Part shown: one piece after another, positions 37,209 to 46,562 of the stretch
Layout of the letters: each line of letters opens with the position of its first letter
Position numbering within the stretch: the stretch's first letter is position 1
Source: Psychrobacillus glaciei
Lineage (GTDB): Bacteria > Bacillota > Bacilli > Bacillales_A > Planococcaceae
Assembly: GCF_008973485.1 (NCBI RefSeq)
Contig: NZ_CP031223.1
Span: forward strand, 1,240,001 to 1,304,000
DNA length: 64,000 bases
Direction: 5' to 3'
Made by a program: the position numbers and the translations under genes
Notes under the pieces: generated by a model
The model's database searches: none
Seen by the model: the letters and a program-made list of their open reading frames with translations, nothing else
What the model was told of the DNA's origin: nothing

Positions 37209-37940
37209 TTAATGAAAAACGAAAGTCCCATCTTCGTCTTCATATAAAGATCGAATATGCAATGGAACTTTATACAGAGCAGCAAATTTAGCTGCTCTTT
37301 TTTGAATGATTTCTACAGGTGCGCTTATTATAGTTTGAAGTTCTTCGTAAGACATTATTGGTATTAATTCGACCGTTTTATTTGTTGAAGGGTCTGATGT
37401 CATAACACCAGGAACATTTTTATAAAACTCTACAACTTCAGCTTTTAAATGATGCCCATAGAAGACAGCAGTAAAATCACTTCCACCTCTACCAAGTGTT
37501 GTGAAATTGTGTGTTTTTTCAGATATACCTTGAAATCCAGGTACTATAATGCAAGGGAAATCATTGAATGTAGAATTCAATATATTTGTATTCACATCTA
37601 TTATATTTGCGTTTCCATATGCTTCATTTGTGATGATTCCAGCGTTCTTCCCATAAAGAACTGTAGTGCTAATTCCTCCTTTTTTTAATTCTGCACATAA
37701 AACAGATGCAGAAATTAATTCACCACAAGCTGAGAGTAAATCTGACTCAACACTACTAAGAGTTGTTGGAATAAGGTCTAAAAGTGTATCTGTTGAATAA
37801 TGTTGACCTCTTCTTCCCATGGCAGAAACAACTACCAGTACTTGTTCATGATTTCTCATTGCTTTTTGAATGTGTTTAATGATCAATTTCCTGCTCTCAT
37901 AGTCTTGCATAGCAATACCACCATATTTTTGAATAATCAT
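37209..37940 (-). CDS. Short aspartokinase, catalytic domain only (DapG-like)
   Basis: Amino-acid kinase fold that would phosphorylate aspartate, the first step to diaminopimelate, lysine and dipicolinate. Motifs: QKYGG at the N-terminus, VVVSAMGR, TLGRGGSDFTA, KNVPGVMTSDP, and the C-terminal SYEELQTIISAPVEIIQKRA. About 243 residues against roughly 400 in DapG or LysC; both C-terminal ACT regulatory domains are missing, so feedback control is not expected. The N-terminus is unclear: GTG 37952 or ATG 37940 in frame, while a well-spaced GGAG serves an ATG at 37966 in another frame that stops as ATGA over the 37940 start. Divergent from a MurE paralogue. Confidence 0.8.
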   Translation of the reverse strand: MIIQKYGGIAMQDYESRKLIIKHIQKAMRNHEQVLVVVSAMGRRGQHYSTDTLLDLIPTTLSSVESDLLSACGELISASVLCAELKKGGISTTVLYGKNAGIITNEAYGNANIIDVNTNILNSTFNDFPCIIVPGFQGISEKTHNFTTLGRGGSDFTAVFYGHHLKAEVVEFYKNVPGVMTSDPSTNKTVELIPIMSYEELQTIISAPVEIIQKRAAKFAALYKVPLHIRSLYEDEDGTFVFH

Positions 37941-37960
37941 ATCTTCATCCACTTTACTCG

Positions 37961-38031
37961 TGACATTTTATTCACTCCGTTCATACGATACAAGGAATTC
38001 ATTTTACTTTATGCGAATATCCAAGAATGGT
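37961..38031. promoter_or_regulatory. Back-to-back sporulation-type promoters
   Basis: Plus strand: TGACATT (37961-37967), 14 bp, CATACGAT (37982-37989), a fair sigma-E match; the same -10 also fits the sigma-K form CATANNNTA. Minus strand: AC (38031-38030), 16 bp, CATAAAGTA (38013-38005), matching the sigma-K pattern. No sigma-A pair was found. Short motifs in AT-rich DNA, so tentative. Confidence 0.45.
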
Positions 38032-38048
38032 GTAGGGAGTGAAGGATT

Positions 38049-39509
38049 ATTTATTCTTTAAAAGAATTACTAAATGGAGTGCAATGTGAGATTGCAGGAG
38101 ATTTGTCACGGGCAACGATAAATAGATGGATTGATCATTCTAAACAAATCGAAGAAGGGGATATATTTGTCTCACAGACAAATAATCGAATCTTTATGGA
38201 GGAAGCGATTCAAAGAGGAGCAATGGCTATTTTAACAAAGTGCTTTGTCCCTGATTGTATCGTCCCGCAAATAATAATACCAACTGATATGGAACGTTTT
38301 ATAAGACGGCTGTCATCCGTTTCTTATGAACTTTACGGAAAACAAATAAAAACGATTGGCATAACCGGAACGAATGGAAAAACAACGGTCGCATCATTTA
38401 TCGGACAATTACTAATGCAACAAAATAAATTGGTTTGTGTTATAGGAACTCTAGGTGTATATGTCAACGGAGAAAAATTAAATAACTTATTTCGGAATAA
38501 TACTACTTTGCCTTTTTATGATTTCATGCAAGTAGTTAAGTATTGTTATGAAAAAAATGTTGAATATATAGTATTAGAGGCTTCTTCACAAGGGCTATTA
38601 GACCAACGTCTAGGTAATTATCCAATAGATGTAGGCGTATTTCTTAATATAGGAAAAGATCATATTGAGTTCCACGGAGGAATGGTTCCTTATAAAAAAT
38701 CCAAAGAAATGCTTATCCCCCTTTCAAAACAACTTGTTATTAATGACGATGATGCATGGTGCCGATCTATAGCTGATAAAACTCGCTTGCCAATCATTCG
38801 TTTTGGAGAAAATTTTACAAATGACGTTGTTTATCAAAAAGTAGATTACTCAACGGAAAAGGTACGATACAAATATCTAATAAAAGAAAAAGAACTTCAA
38901 GTAGAGATGAATAATAGTGGTTATTATAATGGATTGAATTTAGCAGCGGCAATAGCTGTGATGGGAGCGTTAGGTTTTTCACTGGACGAAGTAAAAACGG
39001 TAAACCTTCCTATTGGAAGATTAGAACGAATTCACAATAATGAGGGAATTGAAGTTCTGATTGATTATGCGCATACACCTGATGCATTAGAGGCAAGTTT
39101 ATCTGCAGTGGCATCTTATGCCAAGCGAAATATATATGTCGTTTTTGGATGTGGTGGAAATAGAGATAAACAGAAGAGAAAATGGATGGGGGAAGTGGCT
39201 ACCAAATATGCAACAACAGCTATAATAACGAACGATAATCCAAGGAATGAGAATCCTACTGACATAATTGCCGATATTTTAAAAGGGGCAAATACAGAAA
39301 AGGTAATCACTGAAACAGATCGGAAACAAGCAATTATTATGGCTTTAAGTAGTGCTAAAAAAGGGGATATAGTAGTAATAGCAGGAAAGGGACATGAACA
39401 AGAACAGATTGTTCATGATCTTGTGGTCCCTTTTTCTGATCATGAAGTTGTCCGAAACTATTTCAAAGGGTTTGGCGGAGTTATAACGAAAAATGATCCC
39501 GTAGCATAA
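38049..39509 (+). CDS. MurE-type UDP-MurNAc-dipeptide ligase, second copy with DNPR motif
   Basis: Mur ligase that adds the third amino acid to UDP-MurNAc-L-Ala-D-Glu. It has N-terminal MurE domain remnants (MYSLKELLNG-like, GDIFVS), ATP loop GITGTNGKTT near residue 105, IDYAHTPDALE in the middle, FGCGGNRDKQKR, and TNDNPRNENP around residue 395. DNPR is the meso-diaminopimelate recognition motif of MurE. No ATG, GTG or TTG lies between the upstream stop (38040) and GTG 38079, which would remove a conserved segment; ATT 38049 or 38046 after GGGAGTG is preferred. The main murE is expected just after spoVD outside the window, so this is a paralogue. Confidence 0.85.
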   Translation: MYSLKELLNGVQCEIAGDLSRATINRWIDHSKQIEEGDIFVSQTNNRIFMEEAIQRGAMAILTKCFVPDCIVPQIIIPTDMERFIRRLSSVSYELYGKQIKTIGITGTNGKTTVASFIGQLLMQQNKLVCVIGTLGVYVNGEKLNNLFRNNTTLPFYDFMQVVKYCYEKNVEYIVLEASSQGLLDQRLGNYPIDVGVFLNIGKDHIEFHGGMVPYKKSKEMLIPLSKQLVINDDDAWCRSIADKTRLPIIRFGENFTNDVVYQKVDYSTEKVRYKYLIKEKELQVEMNNSGYYNGLNLAAAIAVMGALGFSLDEVKTVNLPIGRLERIHNNEGIEVLIDYAHTPDALEASLSAVASYAKRNIYVVFGCGGNRDKQKRKWMGEVATKYATTAIITNDNPRNENPTDIIADILKGANTEKVITETDRKQAIIMALSSAKKGDIVVIAGKGHEQEQIVHDLVVPFSDHEVVRNYFKGFGGVITKNDPVA

Positions 39510-39955
39510 GCAATTTTTTTGCCATCCAGCTGTGTCACTGTACATTCCATAACTAAAGTTTGACGCCCTTTATGTAAGTATGATGCAGTTGCTATCAGCG
39601 TTTTTTCTGTTGAAGCTTTGACATAATGAATCGTCATAGTTGTAGTTACAGCGCCTTTACCATCTGCTCTTAAGTCCTTATTAACAAGGAAGCCCATTGC
39701 ATTATCTGTTAGGGTAGCAATTACTCCTCCGTGCGGCATATCAAAGCTGTTATAGGAAAGAGGGGTTACTGGTAGTGTGACAACACATCTATCCTCTTCA
39801 AATTGTGTATTCATATGAAATATGGCATTTAAGTAGGTAGGGGCATCCTTTTTTTGTTTGTTTTGTATGCCTTCTAAAAATTCTTGGACTAATCTTATTT
39901 CAACGTCTGTTGCGTTATCAGTTACTTGTTTTAACAAAGATTGTAATTCATTCAT
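39458..39955 (-). CDS. Hotdog-fold thioesterase, PaaI family
   Basis: 165 residues with an N-terminal helical stretch and a hotdog domain containing SFDMPHGGVIATLTDNAMG, where the HGG loop and following Asp are typical of PaaI/YdiI acyl-CoA thioesterases. Substrate unknown. ATG 39955 after AGGAG. Its 3' end overlaps the convergent MurE paralogue by 52 bp. Confidence 0.87.
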   Translation of the reverse strand: MNELQSLLKQVTDNATDVEIRLVQEFLEGIQNKQKKDAPTYLNAIFHMNTQFEEDRCVVTLPVTPLSYNSFDMPHGGVIATLTDNAMGFLVNKDLRADGKGAVTTTMTIHYVKASTEKTLIATASYLHKGRQTLVMECTVTQLDGKKIAYATGSFFVITPPNPLK

Positions 39956-40037
39956 TTTTTTTCTCCTAACAATAAGATAATAGTTTAGCAATTAGTTTTA
40001 CTTTTTGTTATGATAAAAAGGATTGGAGGATTGTCAA

Positions 40038-40487
40038 ATGATAATGACCAACGAATGGGCTATTTTAATGGACCACTCAGATAAACTATGTAAAATGATT
40101 CTTTCCTCTGAACAATTTTATCGATACTTAGATGCACATCGTGCTGTATATACAAATTCGAACATAGTTAGTGAAATAAATCATTTCGCTAAACTAAAAG
40201 ACCAATATGAAGAGGTTCAACGGTTCGGAAAATACCATCCTGATTATTCGACAGTTATGAAAGATATTCGCGTAACTAAAAGAAAACTGGATATGGTGGA
40301 TGAAATTGCAACACTGAAAGTTGCTGAAAACGAATTACAAGACTTACTAGATGAAGTGAGTTTGTTAGTCGGTAAATCTGTTTCAGAAGGAGTAAAAGTA
40401 CCAGTAAGTAATCCATTTTTTGCATCTAGCGGTTCAAGTTGCGGAAGTGGATGCGGTACAGGTGGTTCTTGCTCCTGTTCTGCATAA
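40038..40487 (+). CDS. ylbF: YlbF, Y-complex regulator of competence, biofilm and sporulation
   Basis: 149-residue helical protein; with YmcA and YaaT it forms the Y-complex that steers RNase Y processing and phosphorelay activity in B. subtilis. Family region: EINHFAKLKDQYEEVQRFGKYHPDY. The C-terminal tail SCGSGCGTGGSCSCSA is Cys-rich, consistent with reported Fe-S clusters in the complex. ATG 40038 after TTGGAGG at 8 nt matches the B. subtilis length. Confidence 0.93.
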   Translation: MIMTNEWAILMDHSDKLCKMILSSEQFYRYLDAHRAVYTNSNIVSEINHFAKLKDQYEEVQRFGKYHPDYSTVMKDIRVTKRKLDMVDEIATLKVAENELQDLLDEVSLLVGKSVSEGVKVPVSNPFFASSGSSCGSGCGTGGSCSCSA

Positions 40488-40493
40488 TAATAA

Positions 40494-40533
40494 CTATAAA
40501 GGATGTGTGCTAACAAGCACACATCCTTTATAG
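40494..40533 (+). terminator. Hairpin after ylbF
   Basis: CTATAAAGGATGTGTGCT and its perfect complement, 18 bp stem with a loop of about 4 nt. Few Ts follow, so it may act as a stability element as much as a terminator. Confidence 0.75.
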
Positions 40534-40617
40534 TATAACTTATTAAAATAACTGTCCAGAAACCAGCAACTGTTTCAAGAGGTCGCAGCACTAATACCCG
40601 TTACAAAAAACGACCAC

Positions 40618-40975
40618 AATAATCATGAATCAGTGGGTAGATGATTAAAGTAAGTGGTTCTTGAGAAAAATGGATAGCATCTATTGAAAAAGAAGTGCTG
40701 AGCGGAAGAAATTGTATATTCGTCCGCTTTTAAAAGAATAGGAAAGCATCTAATCTCTCATTAACCAACCCTAATGCATCATGTCTCTACAAATTCCGAG
40801 AGGGCGACGTACAAACATTCGCTACAAGATTACCGGAAAAAAAGGATCGTGAAGTGACACAGTCACTTCACGATCCTTTGCTCTAACGTTAACAGTGTAG
40901 CCTAGATTTCGTCCAAAGCACTATGAAAAAGGTGAAAATAAGATGCACTTAAAGGACGCTTCCGTTTTTCTTACA
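40618..40975 (+). repeat. Module A repeat, copy A7
   Basis: Full-length; central stem 40841-40879 (AAAGGATCGTGAAGTGAC, loop ACA). Seven As precede the stem core. Ends CGCTTCCGTTTTTCTTAC, 28 bp before the stop of the minus-strand phosphodiesterase gene. Confidence 0.88.
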
Positions 40976-41003
40976 GATAGACATATTTTTTTCTCAAAGT
41001 TTA

Positions 41004-41906
41004 TTAGTCTAGTTTTAGTGCTTCGATAGCTAGATCAGGACGATCGGTTATAATGCCCTTTGCGCCGTTTTTAATAAGTTTTCTCATCACATTTGGGTCA
41101 TCAATTGTCCAATAATGGACAGGAATATTCAAAGAAGTTAAAAACTTAATGAAATTCGCACTGTCTAAAGGAAACATATTAGACTTAATAGGGATTTGGA
41201 AAACATCCGCTTTTGGATGATATAGATGTTTAAACTGACTCGTAAATGCTGTATATGCTTTACGTACTTCTTTTTCACCGGCTCCAAGTGCTACCGTGTT
41301 TTGAGCATATAAATTAAAACGATCAATTTGATCATCATAAAAACTAGTTACAACAACTCGTTGGAATGCTTCCTTCACTTCTAACAATCTCCAAAGTTTA
41401 GAAGGCATTAAACTACCTTCATATGTTTGGGGAGCATCTTTAATATCCATATTAATAAGCATTTGAGGATACCTGTCTAAAAGTTCTCCTAATGTCATTA
41501 TTTGCTCTCCGCCATCTCGATAGGAGTATTCTCCGTTTAAATCTAAAAAATGATAGCCTAAATCTGCCTTCTTCAGCTCATCTAATGTGTAGTCAGCTAC
41601 TCTTCCAGAAAAGTTTGTGACTCTGCTCATATATTCGTCGTGAAAAACAATAATTTCCTCATCTTTTGTTAGTCTTAAATCTATTTCAAATCCATGAACA
41701 CCGAGTTTTGCAGCACCCTCAAATGCGGCAGGAGAGCATTCAGGTGCGAGTGCCGATCCTCCGCGATGCGCTAGTATTATGGGATGTTCATATTCAAGCG
41801 CTTCTTTTGCTGTACGACTTAGAGGTTTTGAAAGTGCTTTTGTACTAGCCCAAGCAGCCCCAGCTGCTGCTGCAATTGCTATCGCTACATTTGTTTTTTT
41901 GCCCAT
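41004..41906 (-). CDS. Glycerophosphodiester phosphodiesterase family protein
   Basis: 300 residues. A hydrophobic Ala-rich N-terminus (about 7-20) probably anchors or exports it. GDPD motifs: AHRGG (H47, R48), the following acidic residues, [18 protein letters not shown] with catalytic His, and C-terminal HYWTIDD. It hydrolyses glycerophosphodiesters to glycerol-3-phosphate and alcohol; a lipoteichoic acid or lipid substrate is possible. The start ATG 41906 is 11 nt after AGGAGG; a nearer ATG is out of frame and stops after 8 codons. Confidence 0.87.
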   Translation of the reverse strand: MGKKTNVAIAIAAAAGAAWASTKALSKPLSRTAKEALEYEHPIILAHRGGSALAPECSPAAFEGAAKLGVHGFEIDLRLTKDEEIIVFHDEYMSRVTNFSGRVADYTLDELKKADLGYHFLDLNGEYSYRDGGEQIMTLGELLDRYPQMLINMDIKDAPQTYEGSLMPSKLWRLLEVKEAFQRVVVTSFYDDQIDRFNLYAQNTVALGAGEKEVRKAYTAFTSQFKHLYHPKADVFQIPIKSNMFPLDSANFIKFLTSLNIPVHYWTIDDPNVMRKLIKNGAKGIITDRPDLAIEALKLD

Positions 41907-42040
41907 TCCATTTTAATCCTCCTTTTAAATTGAAAGGTAGTTTTTATTATATCGAAAAGCTTCTCAACTGTCAGCTAGTTGTTGTTGCTATCAATTTCAT
42001 GCATATGTTATCCTTGATAGGAAGAAATGAGGGGAATCGT

Positions 42041-42313
42041 ATGACAGAAAGACAAGGTTTAGTTGTCTATGTGCATCATTTAAAACAAGCAAAATCTTTA
42101 CGGAAATATGGGCATGTCCATTATATTTCGAAAAGACTTAAATATGTTGTATTATATTGCGATCAGGATCAGATTGAAAATGCTAAGCAAAAAATGAATA
42201 AACTTCCTTTTGTAAAAGAAATTTTGGAATCTTATCGTCCATTTTTAAAAACTGAATTTGAAAATAGTAAGCCGGATAAAGCGAAAGAATACGATTATAA
42301 AATCGGTTTATAG
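42041..42313 (+). CDS. ylbG: UPF0298 family protein YlbG
   Basis: 90-residue protein with the family start [32 protein letters not shown] broken here for length: key parts are VVYVHHLKQ and [16 protein letters not shown] lies 6 nt before the ATG. Follows ylbF in synteny, although the phosphodiesterase gene and module A7 now separate them. Function unknown. Confidence 0.9.
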   Translation: MTERQGLVVYVHHLKQAKSLRKYGHVHYISKRLKYVVLYCDQDQIENAKQKMNKLPFVKEILESYRPFLKTEFENSKPDKAKEYDYKIGL

Positions 42314-42319
42314 CTTATT

Positions 42320-42706
42320 CTATTGTAACGGCGGTATAAAATGATTTAAACGTAGTATTCCGATGACATACTGATAGAATAATCCCTTATCAACAAAATT
42401 AGCTGAATGTTTAATATCCATTTGAACAGGCACTATTTTTAACTCTTTTAGAGTTTCATGAAAGGTAGAAAGCCTTTGTGGAACTGGAGTAATTTTAGGT
42501 ATTCCTTCGAGGCAAATATAAATCGGAAAAAAATTAGCTTTATTTATTGGGTTAAGGGCAATTGCTATTGAATAATATTCTTTCTCTTGTTTTTTAGAAG
42601 AAAAGATAAAAGCCCGATGTATTCGATTTTTGTTTACTCGAGCAAGTTCACAAAGCTCAAATATATCTCCATAACCCTCACCAAGCTCAATAAAACGTTG
42701 AATCAT
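42320..42706 (-). CDS. Conserved hypothetical protein
   Basis: 128 residues from ATG 42706 (AAGGAAGTG upstream). Starts MIQRFIELGEGYGDIFELCE; a soluble protein with the basic segment NKNRIHRAFIFSS. I recognise it as a conserved Bacillales protein next to the ylb genes but cannot assign a function. The frame extends to 42787 with poorer start evidence. Divergent from the next gene, and its stop is 6 nt from the convergent ylbG stop. Confidence 0.7.
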   Translation of the reverse strand: MIQRFIELGEGYGDIFELCELARVNKNRIHRAFIFSSKKQEKEYYSIAIALNPINKANFFPIYICLEGIPKITPVPQRLSTFHETLKELKIVPVQMDIKHSANFVDKGLFYQYVIGILRLNHFIPPLQ

Positions 42707-42758
42707 TGAAAACACTTCCTTTCCAATCCATCTTACCACTTTGTTGGAGGACAATTCT

Positions 42759-44177
42759 ATGAAATTTGTTATTGGTTTTTTATCCATGTTACTCGTTGTT
42801 ACGAATAGTGTTCTTTTACTATTTCAGTATCACGTTTATTCCTCGAGCTTGGAAGAGAATGGAACATCTTTTTATTACGAACAAGAAATTGAAATGAAAA
42901 TGAAAGAAAATAAAATCATTGTAAAACAACATTTTAATAATCTTTCAAACGAACAAACGACCATTTTATGGCCAATTTCAAGTGAAAATAGAAGTTGTGA
43001 TTTAAGTATAAGCGAAAGCTGTAATCGTTTATCAGAAGATTTGACTGCTTTTAAAAAGGGGGAATCCTCTAAGCAAAGTATTTCTTATGAAATTCCTTTA
43101 GTAGATGGATTTCAAGATAAAACAACTTTGTCTAACTTCCTTGTTAAACTTGAAAAAGGACAGGTATCTTATACAACACTTCATGTTACGGATGAGTTAA
43201 AAAGAGGCGGAATGTGGGTTAGTGGCTTGCCTATTATTGGAATTGAATCATTAGATTTAATTGATTACTCCCTCTCCTACGGATCTGGAAATATTACCGA
43301 TTTATATTGGCAAAAAAAAGTGCTGCCTATCGTGTTTGAAGATAATTATGTCACACTTTATTCAGAGAAAGAAATATCTAAAGAACTTATGAATCAGCTA
43401 AAAGAATTGCGATTACCAAATAGTGAACATGTATCCGTTCTTTTTGAGAAAAATACTAATCATTTGAATGCATCTCGAATTTCCTTTATTGATAGCGAAG
43501 ACATTGCTTCTTTACAACAAGAGTTAATTGTGAAAAATGTTCAGTTAAAATATGGAATAGATCCTTCTAATTTATTATTAGCAGAAGTTATTAGTAGTTA
43601 TTTAATGAACCGCCCAATTGGATCAGGGAAGGCTAAGTGGATGTATGAAACAATGAATAATTATTTTACAACAGATCAACTTGCTGACTGGAAATCCAAA
43701 CTACAAAGTAATAAAAGATTGAATGCGGAAAAACTAGATAAATTATTGTCAAATACAATTGGTCTAAAGACTTCCTATTTTACTTTTAATATGCAGTTTA
43801 GTTCGGAAAATTTCCCGTTATTATTTGAAGACTCTCGAACGGTTTATATAAATGAATTACAACAAGAAAATATGAAAGTATTGTTTAAAGATGGTAAGGT
43901 ACTTTATGCTGCTGAGCCACTTCTCGCAGTATTAGGTTACACACTAAAAGATACAAATAAAGGGCTTTACGTTCAAAAGACCTCAAGAGCTTTTCGGTTT
44001 CCAATTCATGAACCTTTTTATGTATTAAACGAAAAAAGATTTGATGCAATGTCAGAACCTTTTGAAAAAATAGGGTCGGTTTATTATATTGAAGAAGCAT
44101 GGATGATTCGATTGTTTTTAGTTGACATTAAAAAGCAGGATAAACGAATTACGATTACACAATCTGCGCTATTTTAA
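42759..44177 (+). CDS. Hypothetical exported protein with copper-amine-oxidase-like stalk domain
   Basis: 472 residues: N-terminal signal anchor (FVIGFLSMLLVVTNSVLLLF), a long extracellular part without recognised family, and a C-terminal segment (about 375-465, YAAEPLLAVLGYTLKDTNKG ... YYIEEAWMIRLFL) resembling the beta-rich stalk domains (copper amine oxidase N-terminal domain 1) common in Bacillales wall proteins. TTGGAGG lies 9 nt before ATG 42759. No function is proposed. Confidence 0.7.
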   Translation: MKFVIGFLSMLLVVTNSVLLLFQYHVYSSSLEENGTSFYYEQEIEMKMKENKIIVKQHFNNLSNEQTTILWPISSENRSCDLSISESCNRLSEDLTAFKKGESSKQSISYEIPLVDGFQDKTTLSNFLVKLEKGQVSYTTLHVTDELKRGGMWVSGLPIIGIESLDLIDYSLSYGSGNITDLYWQKKVLPIVFEDNYVTLYSEKEISKELMNQLKELRLPNSEHVSVLFEKNTNHLNASRISFIDSEDIASLQQELIVKNVQLKYGIDPSNLLLAEVISSYLMNRPIGSGKAKWMYETMNNYFTTDQLADWKSKLQSNKRLNAEKLDKLLSNTIGLKTSYFTFNMQFSSENFPLLFEDSRTVYINELQQENMKVLFKDGKVLYAAEPLLAVLGYTLKDTNKGLYVQKTSRAFRFPIHEPFYVLNEKRFDAMSEPFEKIGSVYYIEEAWMIRLFLVDIKKQDKRITITQSALF

Positions 44178-44277
44178 TTTAGTTCAGCATTCCTTAAGTG
44201 GTGAGTTGAACGCAATAATTTAAGTAAAATCTGGACGTACATACGCCAAGGTAAATTTGATAGCTAGGAGAAACAAG

Positions 44278-45330
<1,053 letters not shown>

Positions 45331-45331
<1 letters not shown>

Positions 45332-45362
45332 CCTTGCAAACTTTGCAAGGTTTATTTTTTCC
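45331..45362 (+). terminator. Terminator after coaD
   Basis: ACCTTGCAA (from 45331) pairs with TTGCAAGGT, then TTATTTTTT. The stem begins in the stop codon. Confidence 0.8.
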
Positions 45363-45409
45363 TTATTTAACTCCTCTAAATATTTTCACTACACGAATGT
45401 TAAGAGAAT

Positions 45410-45434
45410 GTTACGGGTGCCTGGCACCCGTAAC
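45410..45434. repeat. REP-like palindrome
   Basis: GTTACGGGTGCC, one T, then the exact complement GGCACCCGTAAC. GGGTGCC/GGCACCC palindromes are widespread extragenic repeats in Bacillales. It lies between the 3' ends of coaD and ylbJ with no T-run. Confidence 0.65.
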
Positions 45435-45447
45435 GTTAATGTAATAT

Positions 45448-46329
45448 TCATGCTACAAAGTAGAAAATTGTTGGGATAAGGATTACGTGAAGAATGCGGA
45501 AAAGTAAATATTTCCGAATAGAAATTCCTGCTTTTTGTGCTAAAACGATTATTTGCATATGGATACTTATCCCACTAAAAGCAATGATTAGTGCAACAAT
45601 TACAGGAAGCATAGCTTTCCCAGATAATATTTCTCCTGCGAGACTAATTCCTCCAGTCATTTCAAAGAATGAAGCAACAAATACTAACAAAAGTGGTGAG
45701 ATGGAAGGAAGTATCTCCTTTATCGATTCAAATACAATGATACTCACGGTGGTAAAGAATACCACAGTCGTCCCAATGAGCAGCAATATTTGCGAGGTTT
45801 CTTTAATGCTTTCTTGAAATGGTGAGGATGATAGTTTAGTTGTTTCAACATTCATTTGAATAGCGGGAGATAATATGATGAATACTAATAAGAATAAAAA
45901 ATTTACTACATGAATAATGATTAACAACTTCAAACCCGAAATCTCTGCCTGAAAAATATTAATACCTACGAATCCAATAACAAACATTGGGCTTGGTGCG
46001 TGGCAAATTGCCAATAACCAACTCGCATTGCGATTATTTAAAGTCCCCATTTCCTTAAGTGAAGAAATGATGGCTGCCCCGCTGGGAAACCCTCCTATAG
46101 CACTCAAAAGAAAAATATTTATATATAGTTTGAACTTATTTTGAGTTTTTAAAAAAGTATTTTGAGATCGTATAAACATCTGCGTGATCACCAGATATGG
46201 AAGTAAATAAGGGAGTAAAGCTGTCGTGAATATCCGCATTCCTTCAATTGCTCCTTTATGCGCAACACCAGGTTGCAAAAACAGAAGAGTAATAAGGACC
46301 CAACTACTAAGCGTTATTATTTTGTGCAA
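45448..46329 (-). CDS. ylbJ: Sporulation integral membrane protein YlbJ
   Basis: 293 residues, about eight helices, with the gate/nucleoside-recognition type pattern SAIGGFPSGAAIISSLKEMG and CHAPSPMFVIGFVGINIF. B. subtilis YlbJ is needed for heat-resistant spores and is under sigma-E. This copy is about 110 residues shorter than B. subtilis YlbJ. TTG 46329 follows AAAGGA. Divergent from ylbL; the B. subtilis ylbK gene between them is absent. Confidence 0.85.
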   Translation of the reverse strand: MHKIITLSSWVLITLLFLQPGVAHKGAIEGMRIFTTALLPYLLPYLVITQMFIRSQNTFLKTQNKFKLYINIFLLSAIGGFPSGAAIISSLKEMGTLNNRNASWLLAICHAPSPMFVIGFVGINIFQAEISGLKLLIIIHVVNFLFLLVFIILSPAIQMNVETTKLSSSPFQESIKETSQILLLIGTTVVFFTTVSIIVFESIKEILPSISPLLLVFVASFFEMTGGISLAGEILSGKAMLPVIVALIIAFSGISIHMQIIVLAQKAGISIRKYLLFRILHVILIPTIFYFVA

Positions 46330-46562
46330 TTGAATTCATCCTTTTGTGCTGAATAGAAAATTCTGCTTTCCTATTCAGTTATTGTCTTGCATCTAGCCAT
46401 CATCCGTTTGAAGTAAATTGTTGCTCCTCTTGGCAAAAGTTCGTCACAAATTTTTATGAAAAATGGGAGGATATCATTTTATTTTATATTTATTTTGTCA
46501 GAAAAAAATGGAAGTGATAAACTTATTAGTATTAAAAAACGAAAGGAAGGGATAAATAAATT

